63,903 nucleotides of DNA from Clostridia bacterium (GTDB taxonomy: Bacteria; Bacillota; Clostridia; Oscillospirales; CAG-382), in assembly GCA_017399965.1 (NCBI GenBank), contig JAFQAP010000012.1:1-63903 (forward strand), given 5' to 3'. The notes below the pieces were generated by a model. That model was not told the DNA's origin. It ran no database searches and saw nothing but the letters and a program-made list of their open reading frames with translations. Positions within the stretch are counted from its first letter, which is position 1; each line of letters starts with the position of its first letter. Below are positions 7,178 to 15,856 of the stretch, one piece after another. The position numbers and the translations under genes were made by a program.

Positions 7178-8487
7178 TGGCTTGTCCTTGGAAACAGATC
7201 AAAAACCGCGGCTTTTTGCGCTTTAAACCCTTTTTCTTCAAATATCTTTACATCTCTTGCCAGAGTTGCGGGGTTGCAGGAGATATACACCACTTTTTCC
7301 GCGCCGGACAGAGCTATATCGTTTATCACTTTTTCCGTCATTCCCTTTCGGGGCGGGTCGGTAAACACCACACGGGGAGTGCCGAAGGTGTTTTTGCACT
7401 CCTCAATGCCTTTTTCGCTGTCCGCACACACGAAGCGGAAATCCGTATATCCGTTTGCTTTTGCGTTGCGGGAGGCATCCTCCACCGCTTCGGGGATAAT
7501 TTCTATACCAAACAGCTTTGTGTCCGTATCCGTACAGCATATTCCCACGGTGCCCGTACCGCAATAAAGATCGCACACTATATCGCCCTTTTTAAGGTCC
7601 GCATATTCTTTGGCTTTATAAAGAAGCAGCTGGGCCGCCTTGGTATTTACCTGCCAGAAGGAGAGGGGAGATACCAAAAAACGCTTTCCGCACAAAATGT
7701 CCGTAAGATATGCTTCTCCCTTTAACAGTACGCATTTTTTACCCAATATCACGTTGGTGTTTTGGGTGTTTATATTTGCATAAAAGCTTTTTATCTCGGG
7801 ATGAAGTGCGGTTATCTTTTCGCTTACCGGGCAGAGAAATGACACGTCCTCGGTATTCACCACGGGCATAACGCAGTATTCGCCGTTTCCCGTGTTGCGC
7901 AGGTAAAGATGGCGCAAAACACCCTTGCCCGTTTCGCTGTCGTAAACGGAAACGCCGTTAAGCTCTTTTAAAATATCTCCGATGATCTCGGTAGTTTTTT
8001 GAGGCTGAAGCATACAGTCCCCGTGGGGAATAACTCTGTGGGAATGGCGGGCGAAATATCCTGCCGTCAAGCCCTTTTCCGTTTGTGTTACGGGGTATTG
8101 AGCCTTGTTGCGGTATCTTTCCGTAACGGGGCTCACTATGTATTCGGGGGTAATATCGCATTTGCCGATACGGGTAAGGCAATCCCGCACGTGGTCGTAT
8201 TTTAATCTCTTCTCCGCTTCATAGTTCATATGCCGTAAAGCACAGCCGCCGCATTGCCTGAACACAGGGCAATCGGGCTGAATACGGTCGGGAGAGGGGG
8301 TGATCAATTCCTCGGTCTTTCCAACAAGATACCCCGAGGTTTCTTTTATAATTTTAACCGTCATTTCGTCGCCCGCACAGCACATGGGGGTGAATACCAC
8401 CTTGCCCTCTTCGGTGCGGGAAATTCCGTCGCCCTCTGTGGTAACGGAGGTTATATTCAGTTTATAGACCCGGTTTTTTTCTTTCAT
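7114..8487 (-). CDS. rlmD: 23S rRNA (uracil-5)-methyltransferase, RlmD/RumA type
   Basis: SAM-dependent enzyme that makes 5-methyluridine in 23S rRNA. The 457-residue protein has an N-terminal TRAM domain (about 1-60), an iron-sulfur cysteine set starting C73...C79-x2-C82, the SAM-binding loop VCDLYCGTGTVGI, the FTDPPRKGM motif and the catalytic cysteine in VVYISCNPATLARD. The last residues after VVCLTRR (LDNELRKRMN) are read from the adjacent hairpin array, so the ancestral stop was probably lost and replaced. It lies 24 bp downstream of the Rnf-like genes on the same strand. Confidence 0.93.
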   Translation of the reverse strand: MKEKNRVYKLNITSVTTEGDGISRTEEGKVVFTPMCCAGDEMTVKIIKETSGYLVGKTEELITPSPDRIQPDCPVFRQCGGCALRHMNYEAEKRLKYDHVRDCLTRIGKCDITPEYIVSPVTERYRNKAQYPVTQTEKGLTAGYFARHSHRVIPHGDCMLQPQKTTEIIGDILKELNGVSVYDSETGKGVLRHLYLRNTGNGEYCVMPVVNTEDVSFLCPVSEKITALHPEIKSFYANINTQNTNVILGKKCVLLKGEAYLTDILCGKRFLVSPLSFWQVNTKAAQLLLYKAKEYADLKKGDIVCDLYCGTGTVGICCTDTDTKLFGIEIIPEAVEDASRNAKANGYTDFRFVCADSEKGIEECKNTFGTPRVVFTDPPRKGMTEKVINDIALSGAEKVVYISCNPATLARDVKIFEEKGFKAQKAAVFDLFPRTSHVESVVCLTRRLDNELRKRMN

Positions 8488-8511
8488 TTTTTGCGGATCT
8501 CCTTTTTTGTT

Positions 8512-9045
8512 TTAAACTGCGCCCAGCAGAGTTATCAAAACCGCAAAAACGCTTGTTCCTTCAAAAAGATAAGGCATTTTTACCTTTTGCGCGCCCAGTA
8601 TTATTCCGTGCCAGATAATTGTCATTATGCCAAAACAAACGCAGGAAACGGCGGAAACTGTTATAAGGGCTTCAAGGCTCTCACCCGTAAAGCCTACAGC
8701 CGTCATTATAGCGGAAAGCACGGGCAAAAGCAGTATGGCGGGCATATATGAAGCTTCGGTGCCAAATAACTTTTTGGAAGCGAATATGGCGGCAACACCC
8801 AAAACAGCGGCGCAGACAGCGGAAAACACGGTAAGCATAGTGCTGTTTGCAAAACCGCCGAAAAATGTCATACACAAATATCCTCCTGCGGCATTTCCGC
8901 CCACGCCGCACAGAGCGGTGCAGACAGCGGTTACGAATACGGATCTGCTGTCACCCTGCAAAAAGGTCTTGTCCCGTAAAAGAAGGGCGCAAAACACACG
9001 CAAAACCGCCAAAAGACAAATTGCGGAAATAATATAGATTCTCAT
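8512..9045 (-). CDS. RnfA/RnfE-like membrane protein, divergent
   Basis: 177-residue protein with five to six membrane segments. Its C-terminal part matches RnfA-type subunits (MPYLFEGTSVFAVLITLLG against the usual PFKGxPIALITAGL), and its position after rnfC and rnfD fits. Residues expected in functional RnfA/E are not seen: no NNFVLxxxLGxCPFxG block at the N-terminus, and no cysteine in the second half-membrane loop (LLLPVLSAIMTAVG where TTNCAVLG is expected). These cysteines hold the membrane iron centre in Rnf/Nqr. So the homology is inferred and electron transfer is doubtful. It overlaps rnfD by four bases. Confidence 0.6.
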   Translation of the reverse strand: MRIYIISAICLLAVLRVFCALLLRDKTFLQGDSRSVFVTAVCTALCGVGGNAAGGYLCMTFFGGFANSTMLTVFSAVCAAVLGVAAIFASKKLFGTEASYMPAILLLPVLSAIMTAVGFTGESLEALITVSAVSCVCFGIMTIIWHGIILGAQKVKMPYLFEGTSVFAVLITLLGAV

Positions 9046-10022
9046 TTTTTGCCTCCCTTTACCTTTGTTCTTCCGTATGCAACGGGGAGGGTGTATCTGT
9101 CAATAACGGGGGTGACTGCGCTCATTATCACTACCGCGGCATAAACGCCTTCTTCGGCAATGCCGAGATAACGTACAAGTAAGGTCAAAGCCGCGCATCC
9201 TATGCCGAAAACTACCTTTCCTATATCGGTCACGGGCATAGAATAAGTATCGGAAAAAGCAAACACCGCCGTAAGCATAGCGCCGCCGGAAAGCAGGGAT
9301 ACCAGCATATAGAATATGGCTTCGTTATCTCCTTTGGGGAAGATAAGGGTAACCAGACACAAAACAAACAAAAAGGAGACGGGGGCGTGCCAACGCATCT
9401 TTTTGCGCACCAAAAGGAATATACAGCCAAAGAGCAAAAGCATAAAGCTTATTTCTCCTATGTTGCCGGAAACGGTTCCGTAGAACTGGTCCCATAGCGT
9501 ACCCGAAGAAACCTTACCCTGCGCCAAAAGCTGTAACGGGGTGTAGGTTCTGAAGGAGTTTATGTCTGCCTCCGAGGGATTGAACAACCAAGGGGATATA
9601 TACATAAACGCCTGAGTGGCTCGGGAGAGGAGTTTCGGAAACACCGTCCGTACTGCCGCCGCAGCGAAAAAACCGCCAAAGAAGGGCTTTCTGCCCTCGG
9701 AGAGCCACAATGAAGGCACAGCGGACAAGATGCCGCCCAGCATGGGAATATAATAGGGCACGGATACGGGCAGGGTAAAGGCGAATACCGCGCCGGAAAC
9801 GGCTGTATCCAGCAAAGTAAACAAGTCTGCTTTTTGCTTTAACACGGCTTTAACGCCGAAAGCAAAGGCGGTGGCGAAGATTACGGATATTAATGTTATA
9901 AAAAGGGCGCGGACACCGTATGCGTATACGCTCCAGACAATGGGAAGCAAAAGTATTACGCATCTGTCTGCGGCAAAGGATAAAGCTTTTGTTTTATCCC
10001 GCAGAGTGGGGGTGTATGTCAT
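9042..10022 (-). CDS. rnfD: RnfD-like membrane subunit of an Rnf-type electron transport complex
   Basis: 326-residue polytopic membrane protein related to RnfD/NqrB, which carry covalently bound FMN and move ions across the membrane. Family marks are DTAVSGAVFAFTLPVSVPYY with MLGGI (about 88-112), the LFNPSEADI region and repeated membrane segments. The flavinylation site, normally D-x-x-S/T-G-A-T-P-L, reads SFRTYTPLQLL: a threonine before Pro-Leu remains but the SGA is gone. No RnfG or flavin transferase is nearby. Coupled by four-base overlaps to rnfC (upstream) and the RnfA-like gene (downstream). Confidence 0.75.
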   Translation of the reverse strand: MTYTPTLRDKTKALSFAADRCVILLLPIVWSVYAYGVRALFITLISVIFATAFAFGVKAVLKQKADLFTLLDTAVSGAVFAFTLPVSVPYYIPMLGGILSAVPSLWLSEGRKPFFGGFFAAAAVRTVFPKLLSRATQAFMYISPWLFNPSEADINSFRTYTPLQLLAQGKVSSGTLWDQFYGTVSGNIGEISFMLLLFGCIFLLVRKKMRWHAPVSFLFVLCLVTLIFPKGDNEAIFYMLVSLLSGGAMLTAVFAFSDTYSMPVTDIGKVVFGIGCAALTLLVRYLGIAEEGVYAAVVIMSAVTPVIDRYTLPVAYGRTKVKGGKK

Positions 10023-11260
10023 TTGCTTGCCTCCTTTTTACGGTTTTCTATAATATCAAGAAGCTTTATTTCGGAAGGACATATATACTCACAGCATCCG
10101 CACATATCGCAAAGCTTTGCCCAGGCGGGTCTGTGGCTTCCGTCAATAAAGGTGTGGGGCGCAATACGCATAGGGCAGTGGGTAATACACTTTCCGCACA
10201 TAATGCAGGAAAGTGATTTTTTGTTTAAGGGCTGAGTTATTACGAGCTGGGATGTGGATTTTGTAACACATCCGTTTTCCAGATCCGCCGGCGCTCCGTT
10301 TAAAACGCTTCCGCAAATACAAACGGCGTTTTCGGGCACGCCGCCGCATTGTTCCGTAATGGCGTGCAAGGAAGTGCCCAAAGGCACCAAAAGATTTGCG
10401 GGGGAAGCGCATTTTTCACCGCTTACGGTAAGATATTTATCGGTTACGGGCACACCTTCCGCGCAGGCGCTGTATACTCTCAGTACTGTTTCTGCGGAAA
10501 ATACGGTGTATCCTATATCGTGAGTGGCTCTGCCTGCGGGAACTTCTTTTTTTATTATTGCACAAAGCAGGTTTCTTTCCTCTCCCAAAGGATATTTGGG
10601 AGCGAGTCTTACAACGGATATAAGCTTATCCTTTTCGCCGATAACGCTTTTTAAAGCGGAAAATGCTTTGCGCTCGTTGTTTTCCAAAGCGAAAATTACC
10701 TGCTTCACCCCAATGGCTTTTGCAAGAATTCGGGCGCCGTATACCAATTCCTTGGGGTGCTCTTTAACAATTTCACGGACAAAGCTTCCGTAAGGGTCGG
10801 ATTGAACGCAGTTTATTACCAGACAAAAGGCTTTCCCGCGGGAAGCGATTATCTTTATATGAGCAGGGAAGTTGCTGTAGGTTCCCACAACTCCCATGGT
10901 GCGTATTTTTTCGGTTATCTCTTCGGGGGTTATTTCGGAAACAGGTTTTGTAAAAGGCTGCGCGGGGGCGCAGGTTTCGGTCTTATCGGATTTGATAACG
11001 ATATAATGGGAATTATCCTTCAGAAGCAAACGCACAACGGTTCCGGAAACGGGCGCGTGGAGATAAGCCAGCCTTTCGCTTACGGCAATAGTCTGACCTT
11101 TTTTAACATACTCTCCTTCTTTTATGCAGGGCGTGGTATCGCCTCCCGCCTGCTGTGCCACGTTTATAGCTACCGCCGCAGGTGTAAAAACCTTTGGTGA
11201 CAGCCCGTGGGAAAGTCCCGTTTTATTTATTTTTATTCCGCCGTAAAAGCTGTTTGCCAT
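10019..11260 (-). CDS. rnfC: RnfC-like peripheral subunit of an Rnf-type complex
   Basis: 413-residue homologue of RnfC, which in a full complex takes electrons between NAD(H) and the membrane subunits. Visible: the lipoyl/barrel-sandwich hybrid start (EGEYVKKGQTI, LHAPVSGTV), and two 4Fe-4S motifs at the C-terminus (C352/355/358/362 and C384/387/390/394). The nucleotide/FMN site is altered: GVVGTYSNFPAHIK (123-136) replaces the usual G-x-GGA-x-FPTHVK, and VINCVQSDPYGS (148-159) replaces the NGAECEPYLT motif. First gene of a three-gene operon; rnfG, rnfE and rnfB are absent here. Confidence 0.8.
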   Translation of the reverse strand: MANSFYGGIKINKTGLSHGLSPKVFTPAAVAINVAQQAGGDTTPCIKEGEYVKKGQTIAVSERLAYLHAPVSGTVVRLLLKDNSHYIVIKSDKTETCAPAQPFTKPVSEITPEEITEKIRTMGVVGTYSNFPAHIKIIASRGKAFCLVINCVQSDPYGSFVREIVKEHPKELVYGARILAKAIGVKQVIFALENNERKAFSALKSVIGEKDKLISVVRLAPKYPLGEERNLLCAIIKKEVPAGRATHDIGYTVFSAETVLRVYSACAEGVPVTDKYLTVSGEKCASPANLLVPLGTSLHAITEQCGGVPENAVCICGSVLNGAPADLENGCVTKSTSQLVITQPLNKKSLSCIMCGKCITHCPMRIAPHTFIDGSHRPAWAKLCDMCGCCEYICPSEIKLLDIIENRKKEASK

Positions 11261-11391
11261 ATTTCATAACCTCTCGATATATATTATATCTCAATATACT
11301 ATCTTAACATTAAAAAAAAGATATTGCAAGTATTAGTTTAACTATTGAAATTTTTATTAAAATATTGTAATATATCTTTGAGGTGGTATCT
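11261..11391. promoter_or_regulatory. AT-rich divergent promoter region between rnfC and the DUF4364 gene
   Basis: 131 bp, strongly AT-rich, separating the start of the minus-strand Rnf-like operon from the plus-strand DUF4364-nth pair. It must hold both promoters. Several TATATT/TATAAT-like words are present, but none can be paired with a confident -35, so no single promoter is called. Confidence 0.4.
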
Positions 11392-11931
11392 TTGAACCTT
11401 ACAGAAAAGTTTGAAATAAAGGTTTTTATCCTGTATTTGCTTAAAAATCTGGACGAACCTCTGGATTATGATACTATAAGCGAGATCGTCGTGCAGGACG
11501 GTTTTGTAAACTTTTTCGATTTTGCGGATTGCTTTGCGGATCTTGTCGGGGCAGGGCAGATAGATGCGTTTTTTGAAGGGGACGTGCCCACGTATCTTAT
11601 CTCCTCCACGGGCAGAGAAGCCGTAAGCAACGTAGAAACACGCCTTTATAACACTGTGCGCGATCAAGCGTTAAGATCTGCCCAGCGTCTTCTTGCTTTG
11701 CGCAGGGACGGTACCCGTGTTTCGTCCGATATCAAGCCCTGCGGAGAGGGGTACAGCATTACCTGTACTATCGCCAACAGCACAAAAACCGTACTCAACG
11801 TGGAGCTGTATGTTACTGAAGAGCGTTACGCACACCAGCTTATCGGCAATTTCGAGGATAATGCGGAACACGTATACAAGGGGATAATGGCGCTGCTTTC
11901 CGGCGACGTTAATTATATTTTCAATGAGTAA
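11392..11931 (+). CDS. DUF4364 family protein, winged-helix type
   Basis: 179-residue soluble protein of the clostridial DUF4364 family, thought to be a winged-helix transcription regulator. The N-terminal part (LTEKFEIKVFILYLLKNLDEPLDYDTI) has the usual helix pattern of the family, followed by VNFFDFADCFADLVGAGQI and a C-terminal alpha/beta part. TTG at 11392 is taken as the start because AGGTGG sits about seven bases upstream; an in-frame GTG at 11383 overlaps that box. Its last codons overlap the start of nth by eight bases, so the two are coupled. Regulon unknown. Confidence 0.8.
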   Translation: MNLTEKFEIKVFILYLLKNLDEPLDYDTISEIVVQDGFVNFFDFADCFADLVGAGQIDAFFEGDVPTYLISSTGREAVSNVETRLYNTVRDQALRSAQRLLALRRDGTRVSSDIKPCGEGYSITCTIANSTKTVLNVELYVTEERYAHQLIGNFEDNAEHVYKGIMALLSGDVNYIFNE

Positions 11932-12547
11932 AGCACTTGATATAACCAACGCTTTATATACCCTATATCCCGAAGCGCCCTGCGGTCTGCATGCGGGAGA
12001 CGACCCGTACCGTCTTTTTGTTATGGCGGTGCTTTCCGCCCAGTGTACGGATGAACGGGTGAACGCTGTTTCGGTAGAACTGTTCAAAAGGTTTCCCACC
12101 CCTCTTTCCATGGCGGAAAGCGAGGAGGGAGAATTGGAAAAATACATATATACCGTAGGACTGTACAATTCTAAAGCCAAGTCCCTGCGGGAAGCCTGCC
12201 GCCGTATCGTGGACGTGTACGGAGGAAAGATACCTTCGGGAATGGAGGATCTGCTTTCACTCCGCGGAGTGGGCAGAAAGGTTGCAAACCTGCTCAGAGG
12301 TGATATTTTCGGTTTGGGCGGCATCGTGGCGGATACTCACTGCATAAGAATATCTGTAAGGTTGGGGCTGTGCTCCAAAAAAGACCCCGTAACCGTTGAA
12401 AAAGAGCTTACTCCGCTTATCCCCACCCAAATGCAATCCGGCTTTTGCCACCGTATGGTCTTGTTCGGAAGAGAATACTGCACTGCCAGAAACCCGTCGT
12501 GCGAAATTTGCCCGCTTAAGCACCTGTGCGATACCGCTGCTAACTAA
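11924..12547 (+). CDS. nth: Endonuclease III, DNA glycosylase/AP lyase
   Basis: Base-excision repair enzyme that removes oxidised pyrimidines and nicks at abasic sites. The 207-residue protein has the helix-hairpin-helix LRGVGRKVANLL with the catalytic lysine, the catalytic aspartate in VADTHCIRISVRLG, and the C-terminal 4Fe-4S cysteine pattern C-x6-C-x2-C-x5-C (CTARNPSC, EICPLKHLC). Length and order are normal for Nth. It overlaps the DUF4364 gene, and an ACTTCACT-type hairpin follows the stop codon. Confidence 0.95.
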   Translation: MSKALDITNALYTLYPEAPCGLHAGDDPYRLFVMAVLSAQCTDERVNAVSVELFKRFPTPLSMAESEEGELEKYIYTVGLYNSKAKSLREACRRIVDVYGGKIPSGMEDLLSLRGVGRKVANLLRGDIFGLGGIVADTHCIRISVRLGLCSKKDPVTVEKELTPLIPTQMQSGFCHRMVLFGREYCTARNPSCEICPLKHLCDTAAN

Positions 12548-12575
12548 GTTCGCCTCCGGCGAGTGAAGTTGTCTT
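12545..12575. repeat. Hairpin array fragment, ACTTCACT flavour
   Basis: Directly after the nth stop: TTCGCCTCCGGCGA hairpin followed by GTGAAGTT, the reverse complement of the ACTTCAC word that spaces hairpins at 5928-5975 and 54525-54605. A single unit is left here. Confidence 0.45.
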
Positions 12576-12632
12576 CTACGTAACTACACAGAAAACCAAA
12601 AATAAATATATAACCGCGAAAGGACAAAAACA

Positions 12633-14102
12633 ATGAAGAAAATCACAGCATTTCTTTTGCTTGCGCTTCTGGTTATCGTTCCCTGCTTTGCCGCATGTAA
12701 CGACCCTGCAGACGACACAGGCAAAAACAATTCCGAAGTTTCTGAAGCAGCAGGATTCCCTCTTGAATATCAGAAATTCGACAATGCTAAAGTAACCATT
12801 CTCGCTGTTGCTTCAAGCAGACACACTTATGGTGAAATGCAGTTCGTTCCCAATGACGAGCAGGACGGCAACGTTATTAACGACGTCGTTGCGGAAAGAA
12901 ACAATTATATCGAACAGCAGTACGGCATAACTATCGAACTTATTCCGGAAAGCTATCCCAACGAAAAGATCGATGATATGCTTGCAACCGGTCTCGATAC
13001 ATATGATGTTATCGTCGGCGACGTATTTAATATGATGCCCAAGGTAACCTCCGGTGCATTCCACAAGCTTAACGATCTCCTTCTGCTTGAAAACGAATGG
13101 TGGGATCAGAACTCTATCAAGTTCCTTTCTCCCGCGGGCGATACTTATATGGTAGCAAGCGACGCTCTTATCTGCGACGATATATTCACCTATCTCGTGC
13201 TCTTCAACAAGGATATGTACGAAGATCAGGGCCTTGTAGATAAGTACGGCACTATGTACGAAATGGTAGATGCAGGCGAATGGACCTACGACCGTCTTTA
13301 CGCCATAGCTAAAGAAGTTTCCCGTCCCGACCCCGACGGAAAGTGGACCAACGTAAACTGTACTTACGGTTTCCTCGGTGATGCATACGGTTCTACCATG
13401 ATGGTAGCAGGCGCAGGCGTTTCCACCGTTGAACTTACCGATGACGGATTCAATCTCGTTGTAGGTTCTCAGAAGTCTATCGATGTTTTCCAGAAGGTAC
13501 AGCAGATAATGGGCGACCCCGCCGCAACCTGCTATGTTGAACAGATTCCCGAATCCTGGTCCGGTATCAGCTCCATCTTCAAGAACAACAGAGGTCTTTA
13601 TTACCTCACCGTTGCAAACGGTATCGTAACTCTCAGACAGTCTGTTACAGAAGAAGAAGCTGTAAACTTCGGTGTTGTTCCCATTCCCAAGTTTGATGAA
13701 AATCAGGAAGAGTACTATTCCGGCATCAACGCATACCAGTCCGAAGTTATCACCATTCCCTCCACCAACAAAGCAAATCTTGATGTAACCGTATACGCTC
13801 TTGAAGCATTGGCATACTACAGCCATTCTCCCGCATCCGGCAAGAGCCTTAAGGAAGCATATTACGAAACCGTTCTCAAGCTTCAGTCCGTTGAATCCGA
13901 TGACGACGCTCGTATGCTTGATATCGTATTCGGCAACCGTCTGTACGACCTCGGCGGTATCTACAACTGGGGCGGACTTATCGGTGTATATTCTCACTGC
14001 TTGCGCAACAACGCAGGTCTTGCTTCCTACTGGGAATCCATTCAGGGCTCCGTTGAATCCGAAATGGACGCAACCCTTGAAGCTTACGACAATATGAAAT
14101 AA
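12633..14102 (+). CDS. Extracellular solute-binding lipoprotein (ABC transporter family 1 type)
   Basis: 489-residue exported lipoprotein: signal peptide with lipobox FAAC (Cys22), a short acidic linker, then a periplasmic-binding-protein fold of the type used for carbohydrates. Visible are the N-terminal KVTILAV strand, a central YDVIVGDVFNM strand and a C-terminal helical domain. No permease or ATPase gene is next to it, which is unusual; the next gene, 24 bp downstream, is a CotH/dockerin protein. It may supply a transporter encoded elsewhere, or act in binding a surface polymer. The AAAGGA box fits the ATG used. Confidence 0.78.
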   Translation: MKKITAFLLLALLVIVPCFAACNDPADDTGKNNSEVSEAAGFPLEYQKFDNAKVTILAVASSRHTYGEMQFVPNDEQDGNVINDVVAERNNYIEQQYGITIELIPESYPNEKIDDMLATGLDTYDVIVGDVFNMMPKVTSGAFHKLNDLLLLENEWWDQNSIKFLSPAGDTYMVASDALICDDIFTYLVLFNKDMYEDQGLVDKYGTMYEMVDAGEWTYDRLYAIAKEVSRPDPDGKWTNVNCTYGFLGDAYGSTMMVAGAGVSTVELTDDGFNLVVGSQKSIDVFQKVQQIMGDPAATCYVEQIPESWSGISSIFKNNRGLYYLTVANGIVTLRQSVTEEEAVNFGVVPIPKFDENQEEYYSGINAYQSEVITIPSTNKANLDVTVYALEALAYYSHSPASGKSLKEAYYETVLKLQSVESDDDARMLDIVFGNRLYDLGGIYNWGGLIGVYSHCLRNNAGLASYWESIQGSVESEMDATLEAYDNMK

Positions 14103-14126
14103 AACGAATGATCGGGAGGGCGTATA

Positions 14127-15803
14127 ATGAAAAAAATAATATGTTTTCTTCTGGCGGCAGTCTGTGTATTCACTACCGCATGTGTACTGCCCGCCAATGA
14201 TTATTCAAATGATGTTTTTGCCGCAGGCGAAGCACAAAAAGCACCTGCTCCCGTACGCGATATCGCTGCAGTTTATATAGAAACGGACAAGAATATCGTA
14301 GTGGAAGAGTACAGAGCCTGCAGTATAAAAATCGTTGATATTTACGGAAATACCGTGGAGGATGCCGAAAGCAAAATAAAGGTGCGCGGCAACTCCACCT
14401 CCTCCGGAGCGAAAAAGCCCTATAACTTTAAGTTAAGCTCCAAAACCGAGCTTTTGGGGATGGGCAAGGCGAAAAAATGGTGTTTGCTTGCAAACTGCTA
14501 TGAAAAAACGCTTATAAGAAATGAAATGGTGTTTGATTTCGCCCGTAACTTTACCTGCCTTGAGTATACTCCCGACAGCCGTTTTGTAGACGTTTATCTT
14601 AACGGCGTTCTGAAGGGAAATTACATCCTCTGCGAAGCGGTGGAGGCAGGCAGCAGCCGTGTGGATATCGATATTGATAACGGTGAGTTTCTTTTGGAAA
14701 GGGACGTGCGCGAGGAAGAGGGAACGGTATATCTCAATTCTCCCGTGCTGGGCATCCGCTTTGCTCTCAATGAGCCGGAAGAGCCTACCGCAGCGCAGTT
14801 GGATTCCTTAAAAGCATTTCTTAAAAAGGCAGAAACCGCCCTTTCTTCCGGAAAAATGTCGGAGATCGAAAAGTATTTCGATATTCCCTCGATCGTGGAC
14901 TTTTATATTATCCTTGAATATTTCAAGCAGGTGGATATTTCCGTGGGAAGCACCCGTTTTTATATTAAGGACGGCAAGATCTACGGCGGTCCCGTTTGGG
15001 ATTTCGACCTTACCATGGGCAACTGCCTTTCTTCCTATTACACCGCGTACAACAACGTGGGGGGAAGCGGCAAATCCTGCGAAGGCATATACTGCAACGT
15101 GGATTGGTTCAGGTATTTTAACAAGGTTTCCGAATTCCAAAAGCTCCGTAACGATCGCTTTTTGGAACTGCAGGATAGTATAGTTAATCTGTATACCCGC
15201 ACCGTAAAGGGCGTAAGCTATATTGATACCGTTACGGCGGAAAACAGCGCTTCCTTTGCCCGCAACTATAAAGAAGCAGGCTGGAAGATGGATATTGTTT
15301 ACAGCACGCTGGAGCGTATTCCCGAAAAGACTTACGAAGGCAATCTGAATTACCTCCGCACCTGGCTTAAAGAGCGCAACGAATGGCTGCTCACCAACTG
15401 GGGTCTTACCCAGCGCAACTACGTTGTGCCCAAAAAAGATTCGGGTATGGAGGCGGACGGCGGTATTATCTACGGCCTTAAAGCAGGTGTCACTCCCAAA
15501 AAGTGTGAAGATATGTTTGTGTTTAACGCAACCGTAACCGCTGAACACGAATACGTGGGAACGGGCAGTACGGTAACAAACCAAGGCGTGACCTACGGCT
15601 TTGTTGTCTTGGGCGATGTGGACGGAAACGGCATTGTGGACGCGAGAGATTATATCCGTGTTCGCCGTGATTTCCTCGGCACTTACGATATAGAAGGGCT
15701 GTCCGAACTTTCTGCGGATTGCAACGGCGACGGCAAAATTTCCGCCACCGATTACCTTATGGTAAGACGCCATATCACCGGTAATTTTAATTTGTACGAA
15801 TAA
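14127..15803 (+). CDS. CotH-family protein with C-terminal dockerin domain
   Basis: 558-residue exported protein, likely lipid-anchored (TTAC lipobox, Cys19). Residues about 50-440 match the CotH family (SKIKVRGNSTSSGAKKPYNF, KWCLLANCYEKTLIRNEM, VWDFDLTMGN). CotH proteins include spore-coat protein kinases, but surface relatives in cellulolytic clostridia have unknown activity. A type I dockerin ends the protein (from about residue 496): two calcium-loop repeats, GDVDGNGIVDARDY and ADCNGDGKISATDY, each followed by a RVRR/VRRH helix. So it should dock to a cohesin. In one operon with the solute-binding lipoprotein. Confidence 0.87.
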   Translation: MKKIICFLLAAVCVFTTACVLPANDYSNDVFAAGEAQKAPAPVRDIAAVYIETDKNIVVEEYRACSIKIVDIYGNTVEDAESKIKVRGNSTSSGAKKPYNFKLSSKTELLGMGKAKKWCLLANCYEKTLIRNEMVFDFARNFTCLEYTPDSRFVDVYLNGVLKGNYILCEAVEAGSSRVDIDIDNGEFLLERDVREEEGTVYLNSPVLGIRFALNEPEEPTAAQLDSLKAFLKKAETALSSGKMSEIEKYFDIPSIVDFYIILEYFKQVDISVGSTRFYIKDGKIYGGPVWDFDLTMGNCLSSYYTAYNNVGGSGKSCEGIYCNVDWFRYFNKVSEFQKLRNDRFLELQDSIVNLYTRTVKGVSYIDTVTAENSASFARNYKEAGWKMDIVYSTLERIPEKTYEGNLNYLRTWLKERNEWLLTNWGLTQRNYVVPKKDSGMEADGGIIYGLKAGVTPKKCEDMFVFNATVTAEHEYVGTGSTVTNQGVTYGFVVLGDVDGNGIVDARDYIRVRRDFLGTYDIEGLSELSADCNGDGKISATDYLMVRRHITGNFNLYE

Positions 15804-15812
15804 TAAAACAAC

Positions 15813-15844
15813 AAAAAAGGAACCGAGAAATCGGTTCCTTTTTT
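15813..15844. terminator. Bidirectional terminator between the CotH gene and the 15857 gene
   Basis: Perfect stem AAAAAAGGAACCGA / TCGGTTCCTTTTTT with a GAAA loop, flanked by A-run and T-run, so it can work for both convergent genes. Confidence 0.9.
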
Positions 15845-15856
15845 ATCTGTGGTGAT

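Noticed and set aside
7042..7725. Plus-strand open frames over the array and rlmD
   Set aside because: Antisense to rlmD and starting inside repeats; no family resemblance.
9042..11260. Nqr (sodium-pumping NADH:quinone reductase) genes
   Set aside because: The peripheral subunit has two 4Fe-4S motifs at the C-terminus as in RnfC, and no NqrF is present.
12633..14102. Complete sugar ABC transporter operon
   Set aside because: Only the binding protein is present; neither permeases nor an ATPase follow.
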